A stretch of 64,000 nt of DNA from Bacteroides sp. OF04-15BH (GCF_003477995.1 NZ_QUEM01000002.1:124001-188000); one strand, 5' to 3'; shown: positions 27,764 to 37,330, counted from the first letter of the stretch. Notes: generated from the letters alone by a model not told the origin. Translations and numbers: made by a program.

Positions 27764-29062
27764 TTATTTTACTCGAATTTTCTTTCCGGCACGTATGTTG
27801 TTGCCCTTAATTCCATTCAGCTTGCGCAACTTGCTGACAGTTGTATGGTTACGCGCGGCAATTTCTGACAAAGTATCTCCCTTGCGGATGGTTGCATACT
27901 TGGCACGGCTTCTGGAAGACTTTTTGCTGCTTCTTGAATAAGATGTTTTCGGTTTGGTAGAAGCAACCTTCTTGACTTCCGTTTCCTTGCGGTTGGTAAA
28001 CAGCTCGTCAGAATTGTAACGGTAGATTGAGTCACCGGCGCTGATAAAGGCGCTGACGCTGTGCGTAGGGAGGCGCAGAATCTGTTCTTCATGGTCATTG
28101 CCGGGAATAAGCCCCGTACGGTATTGAGGGTTAAGTGCCTTAACTTCGTCCATGGATACGTTGCACATCGCTACAATCTGCTCGAAATGCAGCGGTTTGC
28201 CGATTTGCAAGGTATCAGAGCTTGCCGGTAATTTGGTCTTTACCGGGCAGATGTTGTGTTCACAATAGTAATTCATTACATAGTTGGCTGCAATGAATGC
28301 GGGGACATATCCGCGGGTTTCCTGAGGCAGATAAGGATATATCTCCCAATAGTCCTTGGAGTCGCCGGCACGTTTGATGGCTTTGTTTACATTGCCGGGA
28401 CCACAGTTGTAGGCTGCGATGGCGAGCGGCCAGTCATTATATATGTTATACAAATCGCGCAGATAACGGGCTGCGGCGTATGACGACTTGATCGGGTCGC
28501 GCCGTTCGTCAATAAGACTGTTCACTTCCAGTCCGTATTTCTTTCCGGTGGTAATCATGAACTGCCACAAACCCACCGCTCCGGCTTTGGATACAGCCTG
28601 CGGATTCAGGGCCGATTCGATAACCGGCAGATATTTCAACTCCAGAGGCAGCTGATAGCTCTCCAATGCCTCTTCGAAGATTGGTGTATAAAAGTTTGAA
28701 GCCCCCAGCATATAGGATACTGAGCGCCGCAATTTGGTACAGTAGTGGTCAATGAATTTTCTTACAACCTCATTGTAAGGCATTTCAATGACATTCGGCA
28801 AACGTGATAGTCTGTTGATATAGGTCTCTTTGCTATACTCCGGATTCTCGTTGCTTGACTCGCAGTTTTCGTCGGGTGAAAGGTAATTCTTGACATTCCA
28901 TTCGTGAAGCAGGCTGTCAATGTCGGAGGTCATACCTTCCGGCAGATCAATTACCTCGTCCTGATCGGTCTCGTCATCATGCACGGTAATATTGTCCTGT
29001 GCATACATAGAGACTGCTGCAAGGCATAATGAGAGGCATAAAGTTCCTATTCTTTTCTTCAT
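27764..29062 (-). CDS. mltD: Lytic murein transglycosylase with LysM (MltD-like)
   Basis: The protein is 432 residues from the ATG at 29062; the longer frame from 29089 would overlap the upstream gene and hide the signal peptide (MKKRIGTLCLSLCLAAVSMYA). An SLT domain lies at about 135-260, with catalytic Glu149 in LPVIESALNPQAVS and then GAVGLWQFM and AIAAYNCGPGNV. One clear LysM repeat sits at about 387-432 (RKGDTLSEIAARN). A degenerate LysM-like stretch precedes it. It cleaves peptidoglycan glycan strands in the periplasm. It lies 8 bp after the DUF5683 gene. Confidence 0.94.
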   Translation of the reverse strand: MKKRIGTLCLSLCLAAVSMYAQDNITVHDDETDQDEVIDLPEGMTSDIDSLLHEWNVKNYLSPDENCESSNENPEYSKETYINRLSRLPNVIEMPYNEVVRKFIDHYCTKLRRSVSYMLGASNFYTPIFEEALESYQLPLELKYLPVIESALNPQAVSKAGAVGLWQFMITTGKKYGLEVNSLIDERRDPIKSSYAAARYLRDLYNIYNDWPLAIAAYNCGPGNVNKAIKRAGDSKDYWEIYPYLPQETRGYVPAFIAANYVMNYYCEHNICPVKTKLPASSDTLQIGKPLHFEQIVAMCNVSMDEVKALNPQYRTGLIPGNDHEEQILRLPTHSVSAFISAGDSIYRYNSDELFTNRKETEVKKVASTKPKTSYSRSSKKSSRSRAKYATIRKGDTLSEIAARNHTTVSKLRKLNGIKGNNIRAGKKIRVK

Positions 29063-29070
29063 ATTCTTAT

Positions 29071-29868
29071 TTAAAAATTTAAACGGCATTGTAGTCCCAC
29101 ACTTGTCTGGTTCTTCAACAGATGTCCGTTGTTCATGATCGTAGGCTCAATCTTGAGTCCTAAGTCTTTAGAGATATCAAACGAAGACAGTTCCGCATCT
29201 ACATAAGCATCGACCACAGAAAGCAGGTACACGCCCACCATGCAGAAAATACTCAGGTCGCGATATTTCCGGTAAAAGTTCTTCTTATTCTTGAAGATTT
29301 CCTTAAAACGTTCTTCCTTACCGGTGATATCGTAGTTGATCGGCAACATGTCCAGATAGCTGTCCGTATTCGGATCATTGTCCATAATGTCCAGATAAGC
29401 CTGTGAGTAGTCCTTATACATCTGTCCGTTCCAGGTCAGAGCATAGACACATCCCAGAAATCCACCGTACACAATCGGTATTTTCCAGTATTTGCGGTTA
29501 TATACCTGTCCGGCGCCGGGGATAATCAGCGAAAGCCACAGGGCCCGTGTCGGGTTGGGTACGAACTTGACCATGGGTTTCTGTACGGCTATCGAGTCGT
29601 TTTTTTTGACGAGAAGACTCGTATCGGTCACTGCTTCCAGTTTTTCCAGGTTTTTCAGATTGGCCTGTTCTATTGAGTCGGCTACTAAAGAGTCCGCCAC
29701 AATGGTTTCACCCTTCACGGAATCCGTTCTGATGGAATCCAGTGGGGCAATCGGATTGATGCGGGTCGAATCAGCCTCCTGCGCTGCAAGCGAAGAAATC
29801 CCATTGGGCCCATAGAAAAGGCACAACAGGATAATGACCAGTTTATATGCTATGTTTTTAGTTTTCAA
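29071..29868 (-). CDS. DUF5683 domain membrane protein
   Basis: The 265-residue protein has an N-terminal signal (about 8-30), a low-complexity Asp/Ser/Val stretch (about 40-85) and the DUF5683 core. The core begins TRALWLSLIIPGAGQVYNRKYWK and carries two or three membrane helices (PIVYGGFLGCVYALTWNG, FCMVGVYLLSVVDAYVDA). GAGQxYNR is the hallmark. The function is unknown. It overlaps parB by 4 bp and precedes mltD by 8 bp, so it is made together with partition and cell-wall proteins, which suggests an envelope role tied to the cell cycle. Confidence 0.85.
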   Translation of the reverse strand: MKTKNIAYKLVIILLCLFYGPNGISSLAAQEADSTRINPIAPLDSIRTDSVKGETIVADSLVADSIEQANLKNLEKLEAVTDTSLLVKKNDSIAVQKPMVKFVPNPTRALWLSLIIPGAGQVYNRKYWKIPIVYGGFLGCVYALTWNGQMYKDYSQAYLDIMDNDPNTDSYLDMLPINYDITGKEERFKEIFKNKKNFYRKYRDLSIFCMVGVYLLSVVDAYVDAELSSFDISKDLGLKIEPTIMNNGHLLKNQTSVGLQCRLNF

Positions 29869-30752
29869 CTTTTCAAGCGATCAAACAATTCAATAATGCG
29901 TTCAAGTTCCTCTTCGCTGGAGAACGGGATGCTGATTTTGCCTTTTCCCTTGTCCGAGCAAGTGAGTTGCACTTTTGTCTGGAAGAATTGGCTCAGGCTG
30001 TCCTTCAGCAAATGGAATTCCTCTGGCAGTGCGGCTTTGGCGGCAGGCTGTGCTTTGGGTGCTGTTTCCATGCCATATTGCAGGTTGCGCACCATTTCCT
30101 CCACTTTTCTCACCGACAGATGTTCTGTTTCAATCTGTTTGAAGATTTTTATCTGATCGGCGGTATTTTCCAGGGCAAGCAGTGCTCTGGCATGTCCCAT
30201 GTCGATCGTTTTGTTTTGAAGAGCCATCTGGATAGGAGCGGGCAGCTTGAGGAGACGCAGGTAGTTGGTGATAGTGCTTCGGTTTTTTCCGATGCGTTCA
30301 CTCAGGCGCTCCTGTGTCAGTCCGTAAGTGTCCAGCAGATGCTGGTAGGCCAGGGCCACTTCCACGGCGTTCAGGTCTTCGCGCTGTATGTTTTCGATCA
30401 GCGCCATTTCCATCATATTTTCGTCGTCGGCTGTACGGATGTAAGCCGGAATGGTTCTTCTTCCTGCCAGAGCCGATGCTTTGCAGCGGCGTTCTCCGGC
30501 GATGATTTCGTAAGTGTCTTCACCGGTTTGTCGCACGGTGATCGGCTGTATAACCCCAATTTCGGCAATGGATTCGGCCAGTTCTCTCAGGCTGTCCTCA
30601 TTGAACTCCTTTCTGGGTTGGTTGGGATTGGCTTTTATCTTATCCAGCTCTATTTCGTTGATGGACGACGAACCGTCGGTCTGTACCTCACGAGTTGAGA
30701 TCAGGGCATCGAGTCCGCGTCCCAGTGCCGGATATTTTTTATGTACTGCCAT
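29865..30752 (-). CDS. parB: Chromosome-partitioning protein ParB (Spo0J)
   Basis: The 295-residue protein begins with the typical ALGRGLDALIS. The ParB N-domain motifs NPNQPRKEF and GERRCKAS form the CTP-binding pocket of this family. A helix-turn-helix (LSERIGKNRSTITNYLRLL) and a C-terminal dimerisation domain (EEELERIIELFDRL) follow. ParB loads at parS and spreads along DNA. I found no parS-like 16-mer in this window. It is 15 bp downstream of parA and overlaps the DUF5683 gene. Confidence 0.96.
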   Translation of the reverse strand: MAVHKKYPALGRGLDALISTREVQTDGSSSINEIELDKIKANPNQPRKEFNEDSLRELAESIAEIGVIQPITVRQTGEDTYEIIAGERRCKASALAGRRTIPAYIRTADDENMMEMALIENIQREDLNAVEVALAYQHLLDTYGLTQERLSERIGKNRSTITNYLRLLKLPAPIQMALQNKTIDMGHARALLALENTADQIKIFKQIETEHLSVRKVEEMVRNLQYGMETAPKAQPAAKAALPEEFHLLKDSLSQFFQTKVQLTCSDKGKGKISIPFSSEEELERIIELFDRLKS

Positions 30753-30767
30753 GTGTCTTTTTCAGTT

Positions 30768-31529
30768 TTAGTTTTTTTCGATGATTTCTTTGGCGAGCGA
30801 CAAGTGGTTTTTGGCTCCGGTAGATTCTGCGTCATACAGAATGGCCGGCACTCCGTGGCTTGGTGCCTCGCTAAGTTTCACATTGCGCTGGATTACGGTT
30901 TTGAACACCAGTTCCTGAAAATGGCGCTTCACTTCATCGTAGATTTGGTTTGCCAGTCGCAGACGGCTATCGTACATGGTGAGCAGGAATCCTTCGATTT
31001 CCAATGCCGGATTCAGTTTCGACTTGATGATTTTGATGGTATTCAGCAGCTTGCTGATACCCTCCAGGGCAAAGTATTCACACTGTACGGGAATAATGAC
31101 GGAGTCGGCAGCCGTGAGCGCATTTACCGTGATGAGTCCCAGTGACGGTGAACAGTCTATCAATATATAGTCGTATTCCGATTTCAGGGGCTGCAACAAG
31201 TGCATCAGCACTTTCTCCCTGTTGTTCAGGTTGAGCATTTCGATTTCGGCTCCCACCAGGTCGATGTGTGACGGAATAATATCCAGTCCGTCGATGTCGG
31301 TGGTGTAGATAGCCTCGCGAACATCCGCCTGTTCTATGATGCATTCATAGATGGAACAGTCAATCTCCGAAACGTCTACACCCAGACCAGATGAGGCATT
31401 TGCTTGCGGATCGGCATCAACCAAAAGAACCTTCTTTTCCAAAGTAGCCAAAGAAGCTGCTAAATTCATAGAGGTAGTGGTTTTGCCCACACCACCTTTC
31501 TGATTTGCTAAAGCGATAATCTTTCCCAT
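30768..31529 (-). CDS. parA: Chromosome-partitioning ATPase ParA (Soj)
   Basis: The 253-residue protein has the deviant Walker A KGGVGKTTTSMNLA at residues 11-24, with the signature lysine. It also has Walker A' VDADPQAN and Walker B ILIDCSPSLG. It lacks an N-terminal DNA-binding extension, so it is the short chromosomal Soj type. It binds DNA in its ATP form and is stimulated by ParB. It is the first gene of the minus-strand par-DUF5683-mltD-rel unit. A 20-bp tandem repeat lies 77-116 bp upstream. Confidence 0.96.
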   Translation of the reverse strand: MGKIIALANQKGGVGKTTTSMNLAASLATLEKKVLLVDADPQANASSGLGVDVSEIDCSIYECIIEQADVREAIYTTDIDGLDIIPSHIDLVGAEIEMLNLNNREKVLMHLLQPLKSEYDYILIDCSPSLGLITVNALTAADSVIIPVQCEYFALEGISKLLNTIKIIKSKLNPALEIEGFLLTMYDSRLRLANQIYDEVKRHFQELVFKTVIQRNVKLSEAPSHGVPAILYDAESTGAKNHLSLAKEIIEKN

Positions 31530-31605
31530 TTCTATGTATCTTTGATGCTACAAAGTAACGGATAATCTTATTCTTCTCCTAATAATCGTGAGTGAGTTTC
31601 TGAAA

Positions 31606-31645
31606 ATTGTTGATAACTCACGCTTATTGTTGATAACTTAAGCTA
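31606..31645. repeat. 20-bp tandem repeat with TTATCAACA motifs, parA-surE gap
   Basis: Two 20-bp units (31606-31625 and 31626-31645) share ATTGTTGATAACT and about 16 of 20 bases. On the minus strand each contains TTATCAACA, one base from the DnaA-box form TTATCCACA, exactly 20 bp apart. They lie in the divergent parA/surE regulatory region. A DnaA or ParB-related role is inference; the same 9-mer occurs once by itself at 5846-5854. Confidence 0.5.
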
Positions 31646-31708
31646 CATGAATAAATGCAAATATATGCATTATTTCTTTGATAAAGAGCCTTTTTAAACC
31701 TTTTTTCG

Positions 31709-31716
31709 TATTTTTG
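31709..31716 (+). promoter_or_regulatory. -7 box for surE-lpxB
   Basis: TATTTTTG is a full TAnnTTTG match 26 bp before the surE ATG. Confidence 0.5.
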
Positions 31717-31742
31717 TAGCATATAATTTTATTACAATAATA

Positions 31743-32510
31743 ATGAGACCTTTAATTTTTATCTCGAACGATGACGGCGTGCATGCCAAAGGATTGAACG
31801 AACTGGTGGCTTGGGTCAGGGATATGGCCGATGTGGTGGTTATGGCTCCCGACGGTCCGCGCTCGGGTTCGGCTGCGGCGATTACTTCCATCGTCCCGGT
31901 AACCTACAAAAAGGTGTCCGAAGAGCCGGGTGTAAGCATCTATTCCTGTTCCGGAACTCCGGTGGATTGTGTGAAACTGGCATTTGAAACCGTGCTCCCG
32001 CGCCGCCCCGATCTGGTGCTGAGCGGCATCAATCACGGAGACAATGCGTCGGTTAATGTGCATTATTCCGGTACGATGGGAGTGGTGTTTGAAGGCTGCC
32101 TGAAGGGAATTCCTTCCATCGGCTTTTCTTTGGCTGACGCTTGTGCGGATGCTGATTTCACGGCTTTACAACCTTATATAAGAACATTGGTGAGCCAGAT
32201 TCTGGCCGAAGGACTGCCTCAGGGTGTCTGTCTGAATGTCAATTTCCCTGCCGGAAAGAATTTGCGCGGTTTGCGCGTCTGCCGCATGGGGTGGGGCTGC
32301 TGGAACTGTGAGTGGAAGTCGGCCGCGCATCCTGCCGGTAAACCAGCTTATTGGCTGACAGGCCAATATGAGAATCTGGAGCCCGATGCTACGGATACCG
32401 ATGTCTGGGCTTTGTCGCAGGGGTATGCATCCGTGGTTCCTATACGTCTGGATGTCACGGCCTATGACTGTCTGGAGAATATGAAAACAAAATTGGAGGA
32501 GATTTCATGA
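31743..32510 (+). CDS. surE: 5'/3'-nucleotidase SurE
   Basis: The 255-residue protein shows the SurE start IFISNDDGVHAKGL, with metal-binding Asp10 and Asp11, then DGPRSGSAAAIT and SGINHGDNAS with the conserved Asn. It is a cytosolic, divalent-metal-dependent phosphatase of nucleoside monophosphates linked to stationary-phase survival. Its stop overlaps the lpxB start (ATGA), so the two are coupled. Length is normal for the family. Confidence 0.96.
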   Translation: MRPLIFISNDDGVHAKGLNELVAWVRDMADVVVMAPDGPRSGSAAAITSIVPVTYKKVSEEPGVSIYSCSGTPVDCVKLAFETVLPRRPDLVLSGINHGDNASVNVHYSGTMGVVFEGCLKGIPSIGFSLADACADADFTALQPYIRTLVSQILAEGLPQGVCLNVNFPAGKNLRGLRVCRMGWGCWNCEWKSAAHPAGKPAYWLTGQYENLEPDATDTDVWALSQGYASVVPIRLDVTAYDCLENMKTKLEEIS

Positions 32511-33649
32511 AATACTATCTGATTGCCGGCGAAGCCAGTGGAGATCTGCATGCCGGGAAGCTGATGGAAGCGTTGAAACAGCACGATGCTGCGGCAGCGT
32601 TCCGTTATTTCGGAGGCGACGAGATGCAGCGTCAGGGCGGAACGCTGGTGCGTCACTACAAAGACACGGCTTATATGGGCTTTATCCCCGTGTTGCTTCA
32701 TTTGCGTCAGATATTCCGCAATATGGATTTGTGCAAGCAGGATATTGTGCAGTGGCAGCCCGATGTGGTGATTCTGGTTGATTATCCCGGTTTTAATCTG
32801 TCCATAGCGGAGTTTTTGCGCAAAAACACCCAAATCCCCGTTTATTATTATATCGCTCCCAAGATATGGGCCTGGAAGGAACACCGCATCAAGAATATCC
32901 GTCGCGATGTGGACGAGCTCTTTTCCATTCTGCCTTTTGAGATTGAATTCTTTGAGCAGAAGCATCATTATCCCATTCATTATGTGGGAAATCCCTCACT
33001 CGACGAGGTGCACGAGTTTCTGGCGCAGCATCCGTCCGATCCCGAAGGGTTCCGTCGGGAACATGGATTGGACAACCGTCCGATCATTGCTCTTCTGGCG
33101 GGCAGCCGCAAGCAGGAAATCAAGGATAACCTGCCCATGATGGCACAGATAGCCCGGGAGCATGCTGCCGATTACCAGATTGTGCTGGCCGGTGCTCCCA
33201 ATATAGAACTGTCTTACTATCATCAGTTTATCGACAAGGAGCAGGTGCATATCCTTTCCGGTTGCACTTACCGCATTTTGCAGCATTCGGCGGCCGCATT
33301 GGTCACTTCCGGAACGGCCACTCTGGAGACCGCCTTGTTCCGTGTGCCTCAGGTCGTTTGCTATTATACTGCTTGCGGAAAGGCCGTTTCCGTGTTGCGC
33401 AAGCTATTCCTGAAGGTGCCGTTCGTGTCGCTGGTGAATCTGATTACCGCCGAGGAAGTGGTGCCCGAACTGGTTGCCGACCAGATGAATCCCGAGCGTC
33501 TTCGCCGTGAGTTACAGGCCATTCTGCCAGGAGGTGCCGGACGCGAGGCCCAGCTTCAGGGATACCAGCGTATGCTTTCCCGTTTGGGAGAGCCCGGAGC
33601 TCCCGACCGTGCCGCAGAGCAGATGGTGCAGCTCCTGCAAAAGAAATGA
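32507..33649 (+). CDS. lpxB: Lipid-A-disaccharide synthase
   Basis: The 380-residue protein has the LpxB start YYLIAGEASGDLHAGKLM. GT19-family landmarks follow (ALLAGSRKQEIKDNLPMM, TSGTATLETALFRVPQVVCY). It joins UDP-2,3-diacylglucosamine and lipid X at the inner face of the inner membrane, the step that makes the lipid A disaccharide. It is coupled to surE. A 19-bp terminator follows 13 bp after the stop. Confidence 0.97.
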   Translation: MKYYLIAGEASGDLHAGKLMEALKQHDAAAAFRYFGGDEMQRQGGTLVRHYKDTAYMGFIPVLLHLRQIFRNMDLCKQDIVQWQPDVVILVDYPGFNLSIAEFLRKNTQIPVYYYIAPKIWAWKEHRIKNIRRDVDELFSILPFEIEFFEQKHHYPIHYVGNPSLDEVHEFLAQHPSDPEGFRREHGLDNRPIIALLAGSRKQEIKDNLPMMAQIAREHAADYQIVLAGAPNIELSYYHQFIDKEQVHILSGCTYRILQHSAAALVTSGTATLETALFRVPQVVCYYTACGKAVSVLRKLFLKVPFVSLVNLITAEEVVPELVADQMNPERLRRELQAILPGGAGREAQLQGYQRMLSRLGEPGAPDRAAEQMVQLLQKK

Positions 33650-33662
33650 TCTTACAGAACGA

Positions 33663-33726
33663 AAAAAAGGAAAGGAAGCCTTGCAGAACCCCATGAAGGA
33701 GTATGCGAGGCTTCCTTTCCTTTTTT
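33663..33726 (+). terminator. Perfect 19-bp bidirectional terminator
   Basis: AAAAAAGGAAAGGAAGCCT at 33663-33681 is exactly complementary to 33708-33726, around a 26-nt loop. A-run and T-run flanks let it serve both lpxB and the convergent cdsA. Confidence 0.85.
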
Positions 33727-33792
33727 ATTCCGATTCCCCATGTAGCGGGAATCTTTGGTTCGGGAGCAGAGCTCCTTACTTTAATACCTTTC

Positions 33793-34647
33793 TTAGAATA
33801 AGGTGATGGTGTAGAGGTAGATCACCGCAGCCGGAATGGCCAGCAGAGAACTGTCAAAGCGGTCCAGCATACCTCCATGTCCCGGCAGGATATTGCCGCT
33901 GTCCTTGATGCCCAGCTGTCTTTTCAGCAGACTCTCCACCAGATCACCCCAAGTGCCGAAGAATACCACCACGAGTGACAGACCCAACCATTCCCAGCGG
34001 TTCAGTGTGGTGTCCATGGCCAACAGCTGCGAACAGCCAACAGCCACGACCAGTCCTCCGAAGAAACCCTCCCAGGACTTTTTGGGAGAGATGCTGGGGA
34101 ACAGTTTGTTTTTGCCCAGCAGAGAGCCGAAGCAGTAGGCACCGGTGTCGCTCATCCACAAGAAAATGAAAACCGACAGCGGAATGAATCCGTTGTAAGT
34201 GATGCTTTCTGTGGCCAGCATGTCCGGGCGGGTGGTGAAGGCCAGCACACTCAACAAGGCAAAAGGCAGCGCCACATACATCTGTCCCAGCATGGTGAAC
34301 GCCCAGTTATTGATCGGCGATTTCCGTTTGAGATAAAGCTCGCTGATGAGCAGATAAATGATGGAAAGCAGATAGGGGATGAATACAGCCGGTGGAGTGA
34401 TGTTACTGCAATAGCCGAAGAAGGCCAGAAACAGATAAGCTGCGGCGGCAGTACTGATGAAAGCATTTACGGTTACGTTTTCCTGCTTATTCACAATATG
34501 CGTATATTCCCATACAGAAAGAGCCGTGATGATGCAAAAGAGCAGGCAGAATGTGAGCGGTCCGTAGAGGAAGCCGCCGATAATAACGGCCACGAAGATG
34601 ATGCCCGTCAGTGTGCGCAATATTAGATTTTTTATTTTATCCGTCAT
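33793..34647 (-). CDS. cdsA: Phosphatidate cytidylyltransferase
   Basis: The 284-residue polytopic membrane protein has about eight hydrophobic helices. It ends with the CdsA signature region: SPKKSWEGFFGG, then GDLVESLLKRQLGIKDSG and LPGHGGMLDRFDS, with the catalytic Asp residues. It makes CDP-diacylglycerol, the precursor of all phospholipids here, including the cardiolipin made by cls. It follows ftsH with a 56-bp gap that contains a small hairpin. Confidence 0.96.
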   Translation of the reverse strand: MTDKIKNLILRTLTGIIFVAVIIGGFLYGPLTFCLLFCIITALSVWEYTHIVNKQENVTVNAFISTAAAAYLFLAFFGYCSNITPPAVFIPYLLSIIYLLISELYLKRKSPINNWAFTMLGQMYVALPFALLSVLAFTTRPDMLATESITYNGFIPLSVFIFLWMSDTGAYCFGSLLGKNKLFPSISPKKSWEGFFGGLVVAVGCSQLLAMDTTLNRWEWLGLSLVVVFFGTWGDLVESLLKRQLGIKDSGNILPGHGGMLDRFDSSLLAIPAAVIYLYTITLF

Positions 34648-34664
34648 GATGGTTTAAATTTTAT

Positions 34665-34694
34665 GCTCCACGTCACCCGCAGGCGGCGTGGAGC
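34665..34694 (-). terminator. Hairpin between ftsH and cdsA (attenuator or weak terminator)
   Basis: GCTCCACG at 34665-34672 pairs with CGTGGAGC at 34687-34694, followed on the minus strand by CATAAAATTT. It has no clean U-run, so it more likely tunes or protects the mRNA than fully ends it. Confidence 0.4.
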
Positions 34695-34703
34695 TGTAAC
34701 CTT

Positions 34704-36785
34704 TTATTGGTTGTCTTTGTTTTCTGTTGATTCTGCCTCTGTACCGTTATCTGTTTTCGGTGTTTCGGAAACAGCAGGCTCCGCAGTGTCGGCGGGCAGG
34801 GCTTTAGGTTCCTCTGCCGTTTCCGTTGCAGGGCTGTCGCTTTCCGAAGCCTTTGCTGCCTCCTGCTGCTCCTGTTCGGCATTCAGGGTGAGCAGCTCTT
34901 CGGTGCGGCTGGTCCACGGGCGTTTTCCGAAGATCTTTTCCACATCCTCGGCAAAGATCACCTCTTTCTCTACCAGCAGCTGAGCCAGCTGTGCATGTCC
35001 TTCCTTGTGTTCCAGCAACAGGTTCTTGGCGCGCTCATATTGCTCGGCAATCATGTTCTTCACCTCTTCGTCGATCAGCTGGGCCGTCTTGTCGGAATAC
35101 GGTTTGCTGAAGCTGTACTCGTCATTGCTGTAATAACACAAGTTCGGCAGGCGGTCGCTCATACCCATATAAGCAATCATGCCGTAAGCCTGTTTGGTGA
35201 CACGCTCCAGGTCGTTCAGGGCTCCAGAAGAAATGTGGCCCACGAAAACTTCCTCGGCGGCACGTCCGCCCAGAGTGGCACACATCTCGTCCAGCATCTG
35301 TTCCTTGGTAGTAATCTGTCTTTCTTCCGGCAGATACCAGGCAGCGCCCAGTGCGCGTCCGCGCGGCACGATGGTCACCTTGATCAGCGGATTGGCATAT
35401 TGCAGGAACCAGGAGATGGTGGCGTGTCCTGCCTCATGCAGGGCGATGGTGCGCTTCTCGTCGTTGGTCATCACCTTGGTCTTCTTTTCCAGACCGCCGA
35501 TGATACGGTCCACGGCGCTCAGGAAGTCGTCCTTGCTGACAGATTTCTTGTTATGGCGTGCAGCGATCAGCGCTGCTTCGTTACATACGTTGGCGATGTC
35601 GGCACCCGAGAATCCCGGAGTCTGGCGGGCCAGCAGGTCGATATCCACGGTGTCGTCAATCTTGACCGGTTTGAGGTGTACCTGGAATACTTCCTTACGT
35701 TCGTTCAGATCCGGCAGGTCCACGTGAATCTGACGGTCGAATCGTCCGGCACGCAGCAGGGCCTTGTCCAGAATATCCACACGGTTGGTGGCCGCCAGGA
35801 TGATCACACCGCTGTTGGTTCCGAAACCGTCCATTTCGGTGAGCAACTGGTTCAGGGTGTTTTCGCGTTCGTCGTTACCGCCCATGGCCGGATTCTTTCC
35901 GCGGGCTCTACCCACGGCGTCGATCTCGTCGATGAAGATGATACACGGCGATTTTTCCTTGGCCTGTCGGAACAGGTCGCGCACACGACTGGCACCTACA
36001 CCCACGAACATTTCCACGAAGTCGGAACCCGACATGGAGAAGAACGGTACGTCTGCCTCGCCGGCCACAGCCTTGGCCAAAAGGGTCTTACCCGTTCCCG
36101 GAGGGCCTACGAGCAGGGCACCCTTAGGAATCTTACCACCCAACTCGGTAAACTTGCCCGGATTCTTCAGGAATTCCACGATTTCCTGCACCTCCTGCTT
36201 GGCGCTGGCCTGTCCGGCCACATCCTTGAAGGTGACGCGTGTGCCTTCGCCTTTCTCTACCAGTTTGGCTTTGCTCTTTCCTACGTTGAACACGTTGCCG
36301 GCGCCACTGCCTGCTCCTCCGCCCAAACGGCGCATCAGCAGGAACCACACGCCGAAGATCAGAACAAACGGCAGCAGATTGAAGAGCAGGCTTCCTACCC
36401 AGCCGCTGGAGTGTTCGTAGGCCAGCTTTCCGGTGAAGTGTCCGCTTTGCTGCTGCTGGTCGATAAATTCCTCCAGTTTGTCATCCGAAGGGTAGGTGAT
36501 GTCCAGATAAGGATTCTTGCCGGTTTGCTTGACACCGGTCTTGAAAATATCGCGGATGAATTCCGGTTTCACATACATGCGCAGCACTCCTTCGTCCTTG
36601 TTGGCGATGATTTTTGAGGCATAGCCGCGGGTAACGTATTCCTTGAATTCGGTGTACGTGGCATTTTTCGAGGCGCTGCTGTCATTACCCATAATGAACA
36701 GGTAAGCCAGAATGAGTATGATAATGCCGTAGATCCAACCGATGTTGAACCGGGGCATGTTTCTTTTCTTGTTGTCTTCTTTCAT
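34704..36785 (-). CDS. ftsH: ATP-dependent zinc metalloprotease FtsH
   Basis: The 693-residue protein has two membrane helices (about 15-32 and 130-150) around a periplasmic domain. The AAA domain has Walker A GPPGTGKT at 227-234, Walker B IIFIDEID at 282-289 and the second region of homology [20 protein letters not shown]. The zinc protease motif HEAGH is at 450-454. The C-terminal 60 residues are Glu/Ala/Thr-rich and likely disordered. It degrades membrane and short-lived cytosolic proteins at the inner membrane. It lies 19 bp after rsfS, with cdsA next. Confidence 0.98.
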   Translation of the reverse strand: MKEDNKKRNMPRFNIGWIYGIIILILAYLFIMGNDSSASKNATYTEFKEYVTRGYASKIIANKDEGVLRMYVKPEFIRDIFKTGVKQTGKNPYLDITYPSDDKLEEFIDQQQQSGHFTGKLAYEHSSGWVGSLLFNLLPFVLIFGVWFLLMRRLGGGAGSGAGNVFNVGKSKAKLVEKGEGTRVTFKDVAGQASAKQEVQEIVEFLKNPGKFTELGGKIPKGALLVGPPGTGKTLLAKAVAGEADVPFFSMSGSDFVEMFVGVGASRVRDLFRQAKEKSPCIIFIDEIDAVGRARGKNPAMGGNDERENTLNQLLTEMDGFGTNSGVIILAATNRVDILDKALLRAGRFDRQIHVDLPDLNERKEVFQVHLKPVKIDDTVDIDLLARQTPGFSGADIANVCNEAALIAARHNKKSVSKDDFLSAVDRIIGGLEKKTKVMTNDEKRTIALHEAGHATISWFLQYANPLIKVTIVPRGRALGAAWYLPEERQITTKEQMLDEMCATLGGRAAEEVFVGHISSGALNDLERVTKQAYGMIAYMGMSDRLPNLCYYSNDEYSFSKPYSDKTAQLIDEEVKNMIAEQYERAKNLLLEHKEGHAQLAQLLVEKEVIFAEDVEKIFGKRPWTSRTEELLTLNAEQEQQEAAKASESDSPATETAEEPKALPADTAEPAVSETPKTDNGTEAESTENKDNQ

Positions 36786-36804
36786 AAACGTGAATGTGTT
36801 TTTT

Positions 36805-37167
36805 TTATTGAATGTCTTCTATTTTTGTGATGTCGGCATCGGTCCACAGATTTTCCAGATCATAGAACTCGTGTGCGTCGGGAGTAAAGATATGCACGAT
36901 AACGTCGGTATAGTCCATCGCCACCCACTGGGCATTGCGCAGTCCGTCCACGGCCGACGGTTTGGCACCGGCCTGCTCGCGGGCAAATTTTGCCACAGAT
37001 TCGGTGATGGCGGTTACATGCGACGGAGAGTTACCCTGACAGATGATAAAATAATTGCAGATTGTTTCTTCTATGTTCTCCAGATTGACTACAGCGATGT
37101 CATATCCTTTCTTCTCTTGTATTCCTTCAATGATTTTGTCTACTAAAATGTTTTGTGATCTATACAT
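36805..37167 (-). CDS. rsfS: Ribosome silencing factor
   Basis: The 120-residue protein has the RsfS/Iojap pattern (KKGYDIAVVNLENI, CNYFIICQGNSPSHVTAI, then WVAMDYTDVIVHIF). It binds uL14 on the 50S subunit and blocks subunit joining when nutrients run low. It is the first gene of the rsfS-ftsH-cdsA unit, with a -7 box at 37199-37206. Confidence 0.95.
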   Translation of the reverse strand: MYRSQNILVDKIIEGIQEKKGYDIAVVNLENIEETICNYFIICQGNSPSHVTAITESVAKFAREQAGAKPSAVDGLRNAQWVAMDYTDVIVHIFTPDAHEFYDLENLWTDADITKIEDIQ

Positions 37168-37198
37168 GTTATTTACCTATTTATAAAATAGAACGCGA

Positions 37199-37206
37199 CA
37201 AAGATA
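37199..37206 (-). promoter_or_regulatory. -7 box for rsfS-ftsH-cdsA
   Basis: The minus-strand TATCTTTG is a full TAnnTTTG match 31 bp before the rsfS ATG. Confidence 0.55.
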
Positions 37207-37330
37207 CTAGATAAACTCACATTAGGCTATATATTCACGCCAAAATATCTCCACTTTTGGATTTTTTTGCAAAAAAAAATCATGAATATCGCTTCTCTGA
37301 AAAAAAAGTTGGAAAAAAGTTGCCCAAAAA

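Noticed and set aside
30768..31742. Replication origin or parS cluster near parAB
   Set aside because: I saw no 16-bp parS-like palindrome and no dnaA or other origin genes; parAB alone does not mark the origin.
34995..36617. 540-residue ORF antisense to ftsH
   Set aside because: It lies wholly within the FtsH frame on the other strand, is rich in His/Gln/Val from reversed codons and shows no family motifs.
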